From Lacihabitans soyangensis (GTDB lineage: Bacteria > Bacteroidota > Bacteroidia > Cytophagales > Spirosomataceae), in contig NZ_RJUF01000003.1 in assembly GCF_024343775.1 (NCBI RefSeq), positions 1 to 64,000 of the forward strand: 64,000 bases of DNA, written 5' to 3'. Position 1 is the stretch's first letter, and every line of letters begins with the position of its first letter. Below the pieces are notes generated by a model that was not told the DNA's origin, did not search any database, and saw only the letters and a program-made list of their open reading frames with translations. Below, piece by piece: positions 35,225 through 44,234 of the stretch. The position numbers were made by a program, and so were the translations under genes.

Positions 35225-36964
35225 ATGAATCGTTCTCAATTTATAAAAAGTGTTTCGGCCGCTGCTTTGGCTTTAAAATTTAATAATTTATTTGCTCAAA
35301 ACGAAGCCAATTATGACTGGCAAAAAATTGTTGAGGCCAACAATAAGGCGGTTTCGGAAATATTAAAGGCTACGCAAACGGGCTTAAAAACTCTTAAACG
35401 AAGTCTGGGTTTTGATTTGGCCAATCTTGCAGCTGGTTTTTCTGAAAAAACCTCAAATTACTATGAGAAAGAAGAACTCATAAGCAGCATGAAAGTCATT
35501 TCGGAATTTATAATATCCCAACAAAAGGCCGACGGAACGCTGGACTTCGGAAATTTGTCTTCTCCGCCAGATACTGCCTTTATAATTGAGCCTATTTGTG
35601 CTGCTGGAAATATCCTCAAAGGAAATACTAAATGCCAAGAGGTGAGTCTTTTGATTAAAAAAATAATAGAAAAAGCGGGTGCAGGATTGGCTGTTGGAGG
35701 TGTGCATACGCCCAATCACCGCTGGGTAGTTTGTGCCGCTTTGGCCAAAATAAATCACCTCTACCCCAACCCAAAATATACCAAACGCATAACTGAATGG
35801 CTCTCAGAAGGTGTTTTTTGTGACAAAGACGGAATTTATCTCGAAAGAAGCATGACTTACGCCGAGGTGATTGACCGTTCGATGATAACCGTGGCTACTT
35901 GCACCAACAGGCCCGAACTCCTAAAAATGGTAGAAAGAAATCTCCACTGGGTGTATGAATGTATGGAACCCAACGGCAATTTGGTCACTTTCCCGTCTCG
36001 CCGACAAGACGCTTATTTGAATTGGAATATTCTGCTATTTTATCCGCAATATAGGTTTATGGCCAATAAATTTAATGATGGATTTATGGGAAGTGTGGCA
36101 GCATTTATTGAAAATATGCCAGGTTTTGACCCAACTATCTCGAAAGATTTGCTTTATCTGTTTTTGGAAGACGATATTCTGGCTAAAAAATATCCTACAA
36201 AACCGCTTCCAACAGATTTTCAGAAGTTCTATGCGGGAATAAACATGTTGCGTGGCCGCAAAGGGGAGGAAACATTCACGCTATTTGGCGGAACCGACCA
36301 GCCGATAATTATTGGGTCAGGCAGATCTACAAACCCAAGTTTTTTTGGTATGCAAAAAGGAAAAGCCGTCTTGAAGCACATCAGAATGTCTTCGAGCTTT
36401 TTCAGTACCGGTTTTTTTAGGAGTGAAGGCATAAAAAAAGTAGGAAATCAGTATCATTTATACCAGAAAATAGAGGCTCCTTATTATCAACCTTTGCCCG
36501 ATAAATACAAGAAAGCCAATGGCGATTACGAACTTAGCCAAAGTACAGACCGCCGGTTTTGGAACAAAATGGATTTTAAAAATCGCCCTAAAAGCAACAT
36601 CAGTGTTCTAGAATACAAGGTGGTTTTTGAAGAAATAAATGGTGAAAAAGTACTGAATTTTGATGTAAGGGGAACCAATGGCGTACCGGTAGTGATAGAA
36701 CTGACTTTTACAAAAGGAGGAAAACTAATGGGTTGTGAGTCGATAGCGGGCAGCGAAGAGAATTTTTCTATCAAGGATAAAGAAGCGTCTTACGAGTTTG
36801 AAGGGAACAAAATCATATTTGGGCCGGGAGAGTTTGCTCATCAGACCGTCAACAACATGGAAGGCGAAATGTACAGCACCCATTTTGGTTCATTGCGTTC
36901 AAACGGCATGCATGTTTACATTACAGGCCGAACGCCTTTTGTACATACTTTGAAAATTTCGTAA
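35225..36964 (+). CDS. Secreted protein of unknown function, possible toroid/beta-sandwich lyase-like fold
   Basis: 579 residues with an export signal (FIKSVSAAALALKF... ending near FAQ). I do not recognise a family with certainty. Residues about 30-320 are helix-rich with tryptophan- and tyrosine-rich turns (HTPNHRWVVCAALAKIN), and residues about 330-579 are beta-rich. This order resembles the (alpha/alpha)-toroid plus beta-sandwich architecture of polysaccharide lyases and heparinases, but no catalytic motif can be named. It follows the phosphatase by 44 bp. Its stop codon overlaps a MITE-like repeat. Confidence 0.6.
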   Translation: MNRSQFIKSVSAAALALKFNNLFAQNEANYDWQKIVEANNKAVSEILKATQTGLKTLKRSLGFDLANLAAGFSEKTSNYYEKEELISSMKVISEFIISQQKADGTLDFGNLSSPPDTAFIIEPICAAGNILKGNTKCQEVSLLIKKIIEKAGAGLAVGGVHTPNHRWVVCAALAKINHLYPNPKYTKRITEWLSEGVFCDKDGIYLERSMTYAEVIDRSMITVATCTNRPELLKMVERNLHWVYECMEPNGNLVTFPSRRQDAYLNWNILLFYPQYRFMANKFNDGFMGSVAAFIENMPGFDPTISKDLLYLFLEDDILAKKYPTKPLPTDFQKFYAGINMLRGRKGEETFTLFGGTDQPIIIGSGRSTNPSFFGMQKGKAVLKHIRMSSSFFSTGFFRSEGIKKVGNQYHLYQKIEAPYYQPLPDKYKKANGDYELSQSTDRRFWNKMDFKNRPKSNISVLEYKVVFEEINGEKVLNFDVRGTNGVPVVIELTFTKGGKLMGCESIAGSEENFSIKDKEASYEFEGNKIIFGPGEFAHQTVNNMEGEMYSTHFGSLRSNGMHVYITGRTPFVHTLKIS

Positions 36965-37150
36965 ACCCAAAAAACTCATTAGAAAATCGGCTGCAATAAA
37001 AGTCGAAGGCGACCCCCGTTGCTTTATATCTATTTCCGACCCTCTGTAAACCTATCTCGATAGGTTTTTCGATGATCTTCATAGCTATTTTCAAACGGGG
37101 CCGACCTATCGGTATTATTTCGCCAGATTGTCTATTGAGCTTTTTGGGTT
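36964..37150. repeat. MITE-like dispersed repeat, copy B
   Basis: 187-bp relative of the element at 29226-29382, with the same ends (AACCCAAAAAACTCATTAGA at left, TCTATTGAGCTTTTTGGGTT at right) and the same central CCTATC-TC-GATAGG hairpin. It has extra bases in both arms (roughly 37002-37025 and 37094-37117) that are themselves partly complementary (CCCCGTT with AACGGGG). The left end again coincides with the last base of a stop codon. Confidence 0.75.
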
Positions 37151-37180
37151 AAAAAAAGGCTGCACAAAATGCAGCCCTTT
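37151..37180. terminator. Bidirectional terminator between 35225 gene and inositol oxygenase
   Basis: GGCTGCA (37158-37164) pairs with TGCAGCC (37170-37176) around CAAAA, with an A-run before and CTTT after. Works on both strands between convergent genes. Confidence 0.82.
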
Positions 37181-37201
37181 AATATTCAACCTATTATTAA
37201 C

Positions 37202-38074
37202 CTAGAAGTTCAAGACATTTGGTAAGTATTTAGCCACAAGATCCTCGTAGTAAGGCCTCAAAGTCTTGGCATCTGGTGGCACTGGTACCTTAGAGTACAA
37301 ATCGTAAGGGTTAAACTTATCCACCCATTTAAACATCTCGTGGTCATGCTTACTCATCAAATGATCATAGGCATTTTCACGATGTTGTGGATAAAACGAA
37401 TGGTAACGCAACATATATAAACCCTCCTCAGGAATATAATTTTTCATGATTTGGTAAATGTACTCATCGTGTCCCCAGCTCATTTTTACCTTATCTAATC
37501 CGCAGTTTGGCTCATAAACGCCATATTTGGTGTTGTAACGAGGGTCTTTGCTGTCTGGGTTAGCTTCGAAATACTCCGAGTAAACGATTTTGTCTGAGTG
37601 TTTGCAGCCAACCGGGAAGGTGTCACCCACCACAGCCCACTGCGGTTCGCCGAAGAGACAAAGTACCTTGCCCAAGTCGTGCATGAAGCCCGTAAGCACA
37701 AACCAGTCAGGATGACCATCTTGGCGAATGGCTTCGGAAGTTTGCAAAAGATGCTGAAACTGATCCAAGTCTGTGTCGGGGTCGCTATCGTCCACCAAAG
37801 TATTTAGGAAATCAACAGCATCCCAAATACTCATTTGGCGTTTGTCAAATTTTAAGAATTCTCTTTCTTTTTCTACCACAAAATCATACGTTTGGTAGGT
37901 GTGATTAAGCTCATAAAATCTTTTAACAGTAGCTACTCTATCAGAATCTACGTAATTGCGGTAATCTTCTTTTTGTTTTGTCCCTGGCTCAGGGTATCTA
38001 GAAATTACATCGTCTTCCCATTCATCAAGATTTCCCAATGGATTTAGCTCTTTTTCTGAAAAGTTTGTATTCAT
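37202..38074 (-). CDS. Inositol oxygenase (MIOX family)
   Basis: Di-iron enzyme converting myo-inositol and O2 to D-glucuronate. 290 residues with the family's HD-type metal ligands: LTGFMHDLGKVL, WGHDEYIYQI and RYHSFYPQH, plus the C-terminal DLYSKV region. No signal peptide, so cytoplasmic. It is 56 bp downstream of susD on the same strand, separated by a hairpin, which suggests it handles what the SusCD pair brings in. MIOX is best known from eukaryotes but occurs in Bacteroidota. Confidence 0.93.
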   Translation of the reverse strand: MNTNFSEKELNPLGNLDEWEDDVISRYPEPGTKQKEDYRNYVDSDRVATVKRFYELNHTYQTYDFVVEKEREFLKFDKRQMSIWDAVDFLNTLVDDSDPDTDLDQFQHLLQTSEAIRQDGHPDWFVLTGFMHDLGKVLCLFGEPQWAVVGDTFPVGCKHSDKIVYSEYFEANPDSKDPRYNTKYGVYEPNCGLDKVKMSWGHDEYIYQIMKNYIPEEGLYMLRYHSFYPQHRENAYDHLMSKHDHEMFKWVDKFNPYDLYSKVPVPPDAKTLRPYYEDLVAKYLPNVLNF

Positions 38075-38093
38075 TGTAATAAATTATAAATGT

Positions 38094-38121
38094 AAACCGA
38101 GTTTAACTTAAAACTCGGTTT
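38094..38121. terminator. Hairpin between susD and inositol oxygenase
   Basis: AAACCGAGTTT pairs perfectly with AAACTCGGTTT (11 bp) around AACTTA. It lies 10 bp after the susD stop codon. The missing U-run on the minus strand suggests partial read-through into the oxygenase gene. Confidence 0.6.
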
Positions 38122-38130
38122 ATGAAACTA

Positions 38131-39702
38131 TTAATATCCAGGGTTTTGTGTAAGTTTTGGATTGATATTCAAGATACTTCTTGGAATCGGGTACAATCTC
38201 TTATTAGGATCTGCATCCGTTTTTAATCCCCACTTGCCTTCAAACTTTCCGAAACGAATCAAGTCGTTTCGTCTCCAGTTTTCGTTGCAAAACTCACGGC
38301 CTCTTTCTGCTAGCATTATATCAAGATTCAGTTCTTTCAATTCACTAGCATTTCGTATTTTTCTTAGCGTATTTACCATAGCCAAAGGTGTATCTCCATT
38401 GGTAGCAGCAGCACCTCTCATAATAGCCTCGGCTTTCATCAACAAAACATCTGAGTATCTAAAGAAAGGAAAATCGTTACCTTGGTTACGAGTTGTGGAA
38501 GTTTTGTCAGGGAAAAACTTGGCGTATCTGTATCCTTGTGCCCATGCTTTCTCGTCATTTCCAAGATCAAAAGCAGCCAAATTTCTGTATTCGAGCTTCG
38601 GAACTAACTCCAAATGGTAGTCAATTGCAGCTGAAGCATCTGCTTCTTTATAATCTTGATCAAAGCCTCTTTTTGTTGTTTTTATAATTATTGGTGCTCC
38701 GTTGTTCAAATATTGCTTTCCTTTTAGCAACATTTTGGTTCTAACGTCGTCTTCTTCATTAAAATTAACCAAAAACTCTTCTTGAACATTAATGGCACCA
38801 GATGGCGTAAACGGTATTTCATACTTGGCTCGCATGGCTCTGTGCAGATAATAACGAGCTAAGAATTGACCACCAGCAATGTTATCAAAAGGAACAGCAA
38901 AAATGGTTTCTTTGATCTGAGGACCATTGTCTATGTCAAATACTTTCGCAAAGTTTGATTCCAAGGCGAATTTTTTAGATCCAATTATAATGTCACACAT
39001 TTTCACCACATCATCATATCTTTTTTGCCCTATATATACTTCAGAATTAATGTAAAGTTTTGCCAGCAAAGCATATCCCACAAACTTGGTTGGTCTACCA
39101 TAAGTAGCAGCGTTTACATCCCCACTAAGGTTCGGAATAGCTTCCAATACCTCTTTTTCAATAAATGCATAGATGTCTTTTCTGGGCGTTGTTGAAGGTT
39201 TTTCTGTGACTCCAAACTTTGTCAAGAGTGGCACATTGCCCCATAAATCAAGCATTATCCAATATGCAATAGCTCTCATAGCCTTTAACTCGGCCAGACC
39301 TTGTAACTTGGCAGGAGATTCAGGGGCTGTTTCTACTACCGCAATATTTTGATTTATTGTAGTAATAGTACCAGTTATCCAGTTCCATGTACCATCAATT
39401 TGGCCATTGTCAGGATTCCAATTGTGCTGATGTAGCTGAAAGTATCTTGCACCGTCGTACCAGTTACCTCCTCTTGCTGGCAATATTGACTCATCAGTAC
39501 TTAGCGATTGCAGAAACCAATATGACAATGCTATAGACCCTCTGAAGTTGGTATAAGTTGGGCCTGAGGCCTGAATAAAGTGTTCTGTCCTTATTGGAAA
39601 ATTTGAAGAGGTGAGAGCGTTCTCAACGGGCACCTCAAGGTCGTGACAAGACAGAAAAAATACTGCCACAAAGCTTGTTAATATAAATTTTATTTTTTTC
39701 AT
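38131..39702 (-). CDS. SusD/RagB-family nutrient-binding outer-membrane lipoprotein
   Basis: Surface lipoprotein that captures a substrate for the adjacent SusC transporter. The signal peptide ends in a lipobox-like LSCHD (Cys about 19). The TPR-like SusD fold is suggested by LQGLAELKAMRAIAYWIMLDLWGNVPL and the C-terminal RGREFCNENWRRNDLIRFGKF segment. 523 residues. 27 bp downstream of susC. Confidence 0.93.
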   Translation of the reverse strand: MKKIKFILTSFVAVFFLSCHDLEVPVENALTSSNFPIRTEHFIQASGPTYTNFRGSIALSYWFLQSLSTDESILPARGGNWYDGARYFQLHQHNWNPDNGQIDGTWNWITGTITTINQNIAVVETAPESPAKLQGLAELKAMRAIAYWIMLDLWGNVPLLTKFGVTEKPSTTPRKDIYAFIEKEVLEAIPNLSGDVNAATYGRPTKFVGYALLAKLYINSEVYIGQKRYDDVVKMCDIIIGSKKFALESNFAKVFDIDNGPQIKETIFAVPFDNIAGGQFLARYYLHRAMRAKYEIPFTPSGAINVQEEFLVNFNEEDDVRTKMLLKGKQYLNNGAPIIIKTTKRGFDQDYKEADASAAIDYHLELVPKLEYRNLAAFDLGNDEKAWAQGYRYAKFFPDKTSTTRNQGNDFPFFRYSDVLLMKAEAIMRGAAATNGDTPLAMVNTLRKIRNASELKELNLDIMLAERGREFCNENWRRNDLIRFGKFEGKWGLKTDADPNKRLYPIPRSILNINPKLTQNPGY

Positions 39703-39729
39703 TTTTTAAAAACTTTAAACTTTAATAAA

Positions 39730-42700
39730 TCAGAAATTAGCATTTAAACCAAACATAAATGTTCGAGTTTTTGGATAAAATCCATTACCAAATCTTGTCC
39801 AATCCACTCCAGGCGTTAGTCCGCCCATATTTACTTCTGGGTCAATTCCCGTATATTTTGTTAAAATGAAAATATTGTTTCCAGAAAGATATAATCTCAA
39901 GTTTTTGATATAATCTTTCTTGGTATTGATAGTATAACCAAAGGTGGCGTTGTCAAGTCTTAAGAAACTTCCACTCTCAATGTATCTATCAGAATATCTA
40001 AATGCATTAAAATCACCTATTGGTTCGTCAGCTGTTTCTACTAAAACGTTGTATGAACCAGCCTCTTGTGGTCTGTTAAAGTCCGCTCTAACGGTGTTCA
40101 TGATTTTGTTGCCGAGTACCGATCTAAAGAAGAAATTCAAGTCAAATTGCTTATAGGTCAGATTATTATTCCATCCTAACAACAACTTTGGCTGGGCATT
40201 TCCGGCCAAGAAATAGTCGTTTTTGTTTAACGGTACCAGTGTTGTGCCACCTTTTGAGCTTGTAAATTGAGAAACCCCAGCTTCGTTTCTTCCGGCGTGC
40301 TGAAACGTGAAGAACTGACCAACAGGCTGGCCACTCAACAATATCTGCACAGTAGAACCCGTTTGGCCTCCACCGTTAGGGGCAGCCATGAGTAAACTAT
40401 CTGCTTGTAAACCTTCTCCTTTGAGCGATACCAATAAGTTTCTGTTGTGAGCAAGGTTAACTGAGGTATTCCAAGTAAAGTTTTTGGCTTTTACAGGTGT
40501 ATAATTCAAGGTTAACTCCACGCCTTTATTGCTCATTTCTCCAGCATTTGCCGTTAATTGACGGAACAAATACACAGATGGATCAACATCGTAGGTCCAA
40601 ATTAGATCCGTTGTACGTTTATTGTAAAGATCCAAGGTACCAGTTACCTTACTTTTTAAAATTCCAAAATCAAGACCTATGTTCGACATGGCGGTCTTTT
40701 CCCATCTGAGGTCAGGGTTTGGATTTTGTACTACGCCAATAGCCGATAGTGTAACACCATTTACTAAAAATGTTCCAACGTTTCCATATCTTAGTAATGA
40801 TACCAAAGGATTAAAACCAAGTGAATTACCCGTTTGTCCGTAGCTCACTCTTAGCTTTAACTCAGAGAAAACATTTTGATTTTTCATGAAATCTTCGCCA
40901 TCGATACCCCAAGCAGCAGAAACTGAAGGGAAATAGCCCCAACGGTTATTTGCACCAAAAGCTGAAGATCCATCTCTACGCAATGAACTTTGAACGAAAT
41001 ATTTACCCTCGTAGCTATAGTTAAGTCTGGCATAATCTGAGATCAATCGAAGTTTCGAGTAATTATTACCGCCATAATCAACCACAAAACCACTAACCGC
41101 TTGTGAATTTCCTAAACCAAGAAAATTGGCCTGTGTATCATTGGTAGGAAAGTTTGTATTGTTTGCTTGAAAACCATCTCCGTTGAGTGTTTGTTGCCAA
41201 GAGTAACCCGCAATAGCATTAATATTATGCTTACCGAAGGTTTTGTTGTATGTCAAATAATTCTCAAATAAAGTGTTCTTGTTTTCATAAGTATTTCTTA
41301 CGGCCAATCCATTTCTACCACCAATGACTGTGTAGTTTGTGGTAAACGCAATGTTGTTATAATTTCTAGTATAATAGTCATTATAAAATTCCGAGCCGTT
41401 AGTTTGATTGTTTTGGATAGTTGCCGAAACATCATAAGAAAAACCAGCAGGTAGTTTTAGCGTTGCCTTGAAGTTAGCCAATGAAGTTTTTGAATTTGAC
41501 TTTACTTTGGCGTTGTCAATTATACCCAATGGATTGAAATAATTTGACCGAGCCAAGTTTTCGTAATACGTGCCGTCTTCATTAAACGGTGCCACTGTAG
41601 GTAAGTATCTAAGTCTGTTTATTAAAACCACGTCTTGGAATGGCACTAGGCTTGAATTCGACTGAGTAGATGCGAGGGTTAAGCCCATTCTCAGTTTATC
41701 CTTTAGAGCATATTGCTCTATTGATATTCTGCCAATTAGCCTGTCTAATCCGCTACCTTTTATAATTCCGTTTTGGTCAAAATAATTGATACTTGCATTG
41801 TAGTTTGTAGATTTTGTGCCGCCACCAAAAGAAACATTGTGGTTTTGAGAAAAGCCTGTCTGACTAACTACGTCTTGCCAGTTTGTGTTAACGCCCATGT
41901 CATCATCTGGCCCTAAAGATTTCCCGTTTTTGGTCAAATAGCTTCTCATTTGGTCTCCTGACATCATTTTAATAGTATTAGAAACTGATTCAGAAGCAAC
42001 ATAAGCCTTATAGCTTGCAAAACTTTGACCGTCTTTTGGTCTGTTGGTTGTGATAATAATTACACCGTTTGCGGCACGTGAACCATAAATTGAGGTTGCG
42101 GCAGCGTCTTTCAATACATCCATGGACATGATGTCATCAGGTGCAACAGTGGCCAAATCAGCTCCAACTACGCCATCGATAACAAAAAGTGGTTGAGATG
42201 CTTCGCCTTCACGAAGTGTGGATGCACCTCTCAAAACAATAGATGGACGTCCATTTGGATCTCCTGAACGAGTAATGTTTAGTCCGGCCACCTTACCTTG
42301 AAGCAACTGAGTAGGATCAGCAATAGCACCTCGGTTCAAATCCTTTGCCGCCACGGTAGAAATCGAACTGGTCAAAGATTTCCTAGTCTGCTGACCATAT
42401 CCCACGACAACTATCTCTTCAAGGGATGTGTTTGATTCTTTCAAGGTTACAGATATTTGGGTGCGGCCATTGACCTCTACGGTTTGGGCTTCAAAGCCAA
42501 TATAGCTAAAAACCAAAGACGCATTAGGACCTGCATCAATACTAAACTTCCCGTTTGGATCAGTCAAAGTTCCAGTTGATGAAGACTTTACTGTTACGGA
42601 AACACCAGGGAGCTTTTCCCCGCTTGTAGAGCTTACGATTCCCGCTACTTTTATTGTATTTTGGGCAAATACACCAAAAGATGTACACGCCAGAAACACC

Positions 42701-42741
42701 AAACAAAAGAGCAATTTCAATTTAAGGTAATTTTTTTGCAT
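39730..42741 (-). CDS. SusC/RagA-family TonB-dependent outer-membrane transporter
   Basis: Outer-membrane importer partnered with SusD. After the signal peptide (start set at 42741, MQKNYLKLK...) come a carboxypeptidase-like regulatory domain (VAGIVSSTSGEKLPGVSVTVK), the plug with the SusC signature LEEIVVVGYGQQTRKSLT and a large beta-barrel ending in FGLNANF. About 1003 residues. Substrate is not visible; the downstream inositol oxygenase and the LacI regulator suggest inositol or an inositol-containing compound. Confidence 0.95.
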   Translation of the reverse strand: MQKNYLKLKLLFCLVFLACTSFGVFAQNTIKVAGIVSSTSGEKLPGVSVTVKSSSTGTLTDPNGKFSIDAGPNASLVFSYIGFEAQTVEVNGRTQISVTLKESNTSLEEIVVVGYGQQTRKSLTSSISTVAAKDLNRGAIADPTQLLQGKVAGLNITRSGDPNGRPSIVLRGASTLREGEASQPLFVIDGVVGADLATVAPDDIMSMDVLKDAAATSIYGSRAANGVIIITTNRPKDGQSFASYKAYVASESVSNTIKMMSGDQMRSYLTKNGKSLGPDDDMGVNTNWQDVVSQTGFSQNHNVSFGGGTKSTNYNASINYFDQNGIIKGSGLDRLIGRISIEQYALKDKLRMGLTLASTQSNSSLVPFQDVVLINRLRYLPTVAPFNEDGTYYENLARSNYFNPLGIIDNAKVKSNSKTSLANFKATLKLPAGFSYDVSATIQNNQTNGSEFYNDYYTRNYNNIAFTTNYTVIGGRNGLAVRNTYENKNTLFENYLTYNKTFGKHNINAIAGYSWQQTLNGDGFQANNTNFPTNDTQANFLGLGNSQAVSGFVVDYGGNNYSKLRLISDYARLNYSYEGKYFVQSSLRRDGSSAFGANNRWGYFPSVSAAWGIDGEDFMKNQNVFSELKLRVSYGQTGNSLGFNPLVSLLRYGNVGTFLVNGVTLSAIGVVQNPNPDLRWEKTAMSNIGLDFGILKSKVTGTLDLYNKRTTDLIWTYDVDPSVYLFRQLTANAGEMSNKGVELTLNYTPVKAKNFTWNTSVNLAHNRNLLVSLKGEGLQADSLLMAAPNGGGQTGSTVQILLSGQPVGQFFTFQHAGRNEAGVSQFTSSKGGTTLVPLNKNDYFLAGNAQPKLLLGWNNNLTYKQFDLNFFFRSVLGNKIMNTVRADFNRPQEAGSYNVLVETADEPIGDFNAFRYSDRYIESGSFLRLDNATFGYTINTKKDYIKNLRLYLSGNNIFILTKYTGIDPEVNMGGLTPGVDWTRFGNGFYPKTRTFMFGLNANF

Positions 42742-42821
42742 AAAAAACGATTTATTTGTTTCGATGCAATTATAGAATATAACTTTTTTACCCAAAAATT
42801 GTACAATACAAATTTTTAGTG

Positions 42822-42831
42822 CAAACGTTTG
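42822..42831. promoter_or_regulatory. LacI-type operator upstream of susC
   Basis: CAAACGTTTG is a perfect palindrome centred on CG, the usual form of LacI/CcpA-family operators. It lies 81-90 bp before the susC start, between it and the LacI-family gene. Binding by that regulator is inferred. Confidence 0.5.
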
Positions 42832-42962
42832 AATTCGTTTTCACAAATCGAAATTTCATGAAAACATCATTAAATCAATAGAAAAGAAGGTTTTTAAGAA
42901 ATTTTAATAACTCTAAGGCAGGTCAAATAAGTATTTTTTCTTGTAGTAATAATATCATTATT

Positions 42963-43982
42963 CTAGGATAGTTGTGTAGAGTCTCGAATAATAAGATAGG
43001 GACTAAGGATGCTTTTTTCTGGTACAAAGTCGTCTTTCGATAGCATTTCTAATGATTGTTGAGCAGCCAACCTACCGATTTCAAAACTTTTGCGATCGAT
43101 GGTGGTGAGTTTAGGGAAAAAATAGGGCGAGATGGGGCAATTGTCAAAACCTACAATAGACACCTCTTCCGGTATTCTTATGTTCATTTCCATAAGTACA
43201 TTTACAGCACCATAACACACATAATCGTTAACACCAAAGATGGCATCTGGTCTTAGTTCGGACTCAAACCAGCTTTTTGTGGGCTCAATCGCACTCTCTA
43301 TGTTAAACTCTACATGTTTTATCCAGTCAGTATTTGGCGAAATTTCGTGGTTTTTTAGGCAATCCAGATATCCTTCTAGGCGGAGCTTTGAGACCAAAAG
43401 CCCTTCTGGCCCAGCCAAATGTGCTATTCTCCGAGAGCCTTTTTCTATCAAATGTTTAGTGGCTAGATAGGCCCCTTTGTAGTCGTCAATAACCACACTA
43501 CTGCCGTAATTTTCCACAATATCCCGATCGATAAAAACCAAAGGCGTTTTTCTTTTATTCACCATATCGAAATGCGAAAAATCCCTGAGGTTGGCTGTCT
43601 CTTGAGAAATTGATACCAATATAGCGTCTACTCTGTTGGACAGCAGTCTTTTAATGTGCTCTTGCTCAAGGCTGTGTAGTTCGTTGGTTACACAGAAAAT
43701 AAGCATGTAGCCCAGACTATCAAAAACCGATTGGATTCCTTGAATCATCTGTGCCTCATGAGAGTGATTAATGGACGGAACCAACACACCTATGGTTTTT
43801 GTAGATTTATTGAGTAGGCTTAAGGAAATAGAATTCTTTTGATAGCCCATTTTTTGGGCATATTCTTGAATAGTTTCTCTGGTATCAACATTGATATTTG
43901 AGTGATCATTCAAGGCTCTAGAAACCGTTGAGGGCGAACACTTAAATTTTCTCGCAATATCTTTTATCGTAATATTATTCAT
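42963..43982 (-). CDS. LacI-family transcriptional regulator
   Basis: 339 residues. N-terminal LacI helix-turn-helix (TIKDIARKFKCSPSTVSRALND) with hinge helix, then a periplasmic-binding-protein-like ligand domain (GVLVPSINH, FGVNDYVCYGA). It is upstream of susC on the same strand with 221 bp between, and probably controls the susCD-inositol oxygenase genes through the CAAACGTTTG site. Confidence 0.93.
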   Translation of the reverse strand: MNNITIKDIARKFKCSPSTVSRALNDHSNINVDTRETIQEYAQKMGYQKNSISLSLLNKSTKTIGVLVPSINHSHEAQMIQGIQSVFDSLGYMLIFCVTNELHSLEQEHIKRLLSNRVDAILVSISQETANLRDFSHFDMVNKRKTPLVFIDRDIVENYGSSVVIDDYKGAYLATKHLIEKGSRRIAHLAGPEGLLVSKLRLEGYLDCLKNHEISPNTDWIKHVEFNIESAIEPTKSWFESELRPDAIFGVNDYVCYGAVNVLMEMNIRIPEEVSIVGFDNCPISPYFFPKLTTIDRKSFEIGRLAAQQSLEMLSKDDFVPEKSILSPYLIIRDSTQLS

Positions 43983-44030
43983 TCCTAATTTTCTATGATT
44001 CCAATACTTTAATGCTCTAAAAAAAGGCTT

Positions 44031-44082
44031 AAAGGTAATTAAAACACTAATTTATAATAAATATGTCAATATTATTACCTTT
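44031..44082. promoter_or_regulatory. 9-bp inverted repeat in the lacI / DUF5916 divergent region
   Basis: AAAGGTAAT (44031-44039) and ATTACCTTT (44074-44082) are perfect inverted copies separated by 34 bp. They lie 49-100 bp upstream of the LacI-family start. Could be paired operator halves or a hairpin. Confidence 0.3.
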
Positions 44083-44178
44083 TTTCGACAATTGAATGCA
44101 ACTATTCGATGTATCTACCCATCTTTCAAAAAAGTTAAAAAAAGCTAAACCATCAACCGTTTAACCTTTTTTAAAAAA

Positions 44179-44205
44179 TTGAAAAAGCCCAGCTTGCTAC
44201 ATTTG
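44179..44205 (+). promoter_or_regulatory. Promoter of the DUF5916 gene
   Basis: TACATTTG (44198-44205) is an exact TAnnTTTG -7 box, with TTG at 44179-44181 (16-bp spacer, slightly short). The predicted transcript starts about 44212, 23 nt before the TTG start codon, which supports that start. Confidence 0.5.
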
Positions 44206-44234
44206 CGAGCTATTACTCTAAAAGTCATTACATT

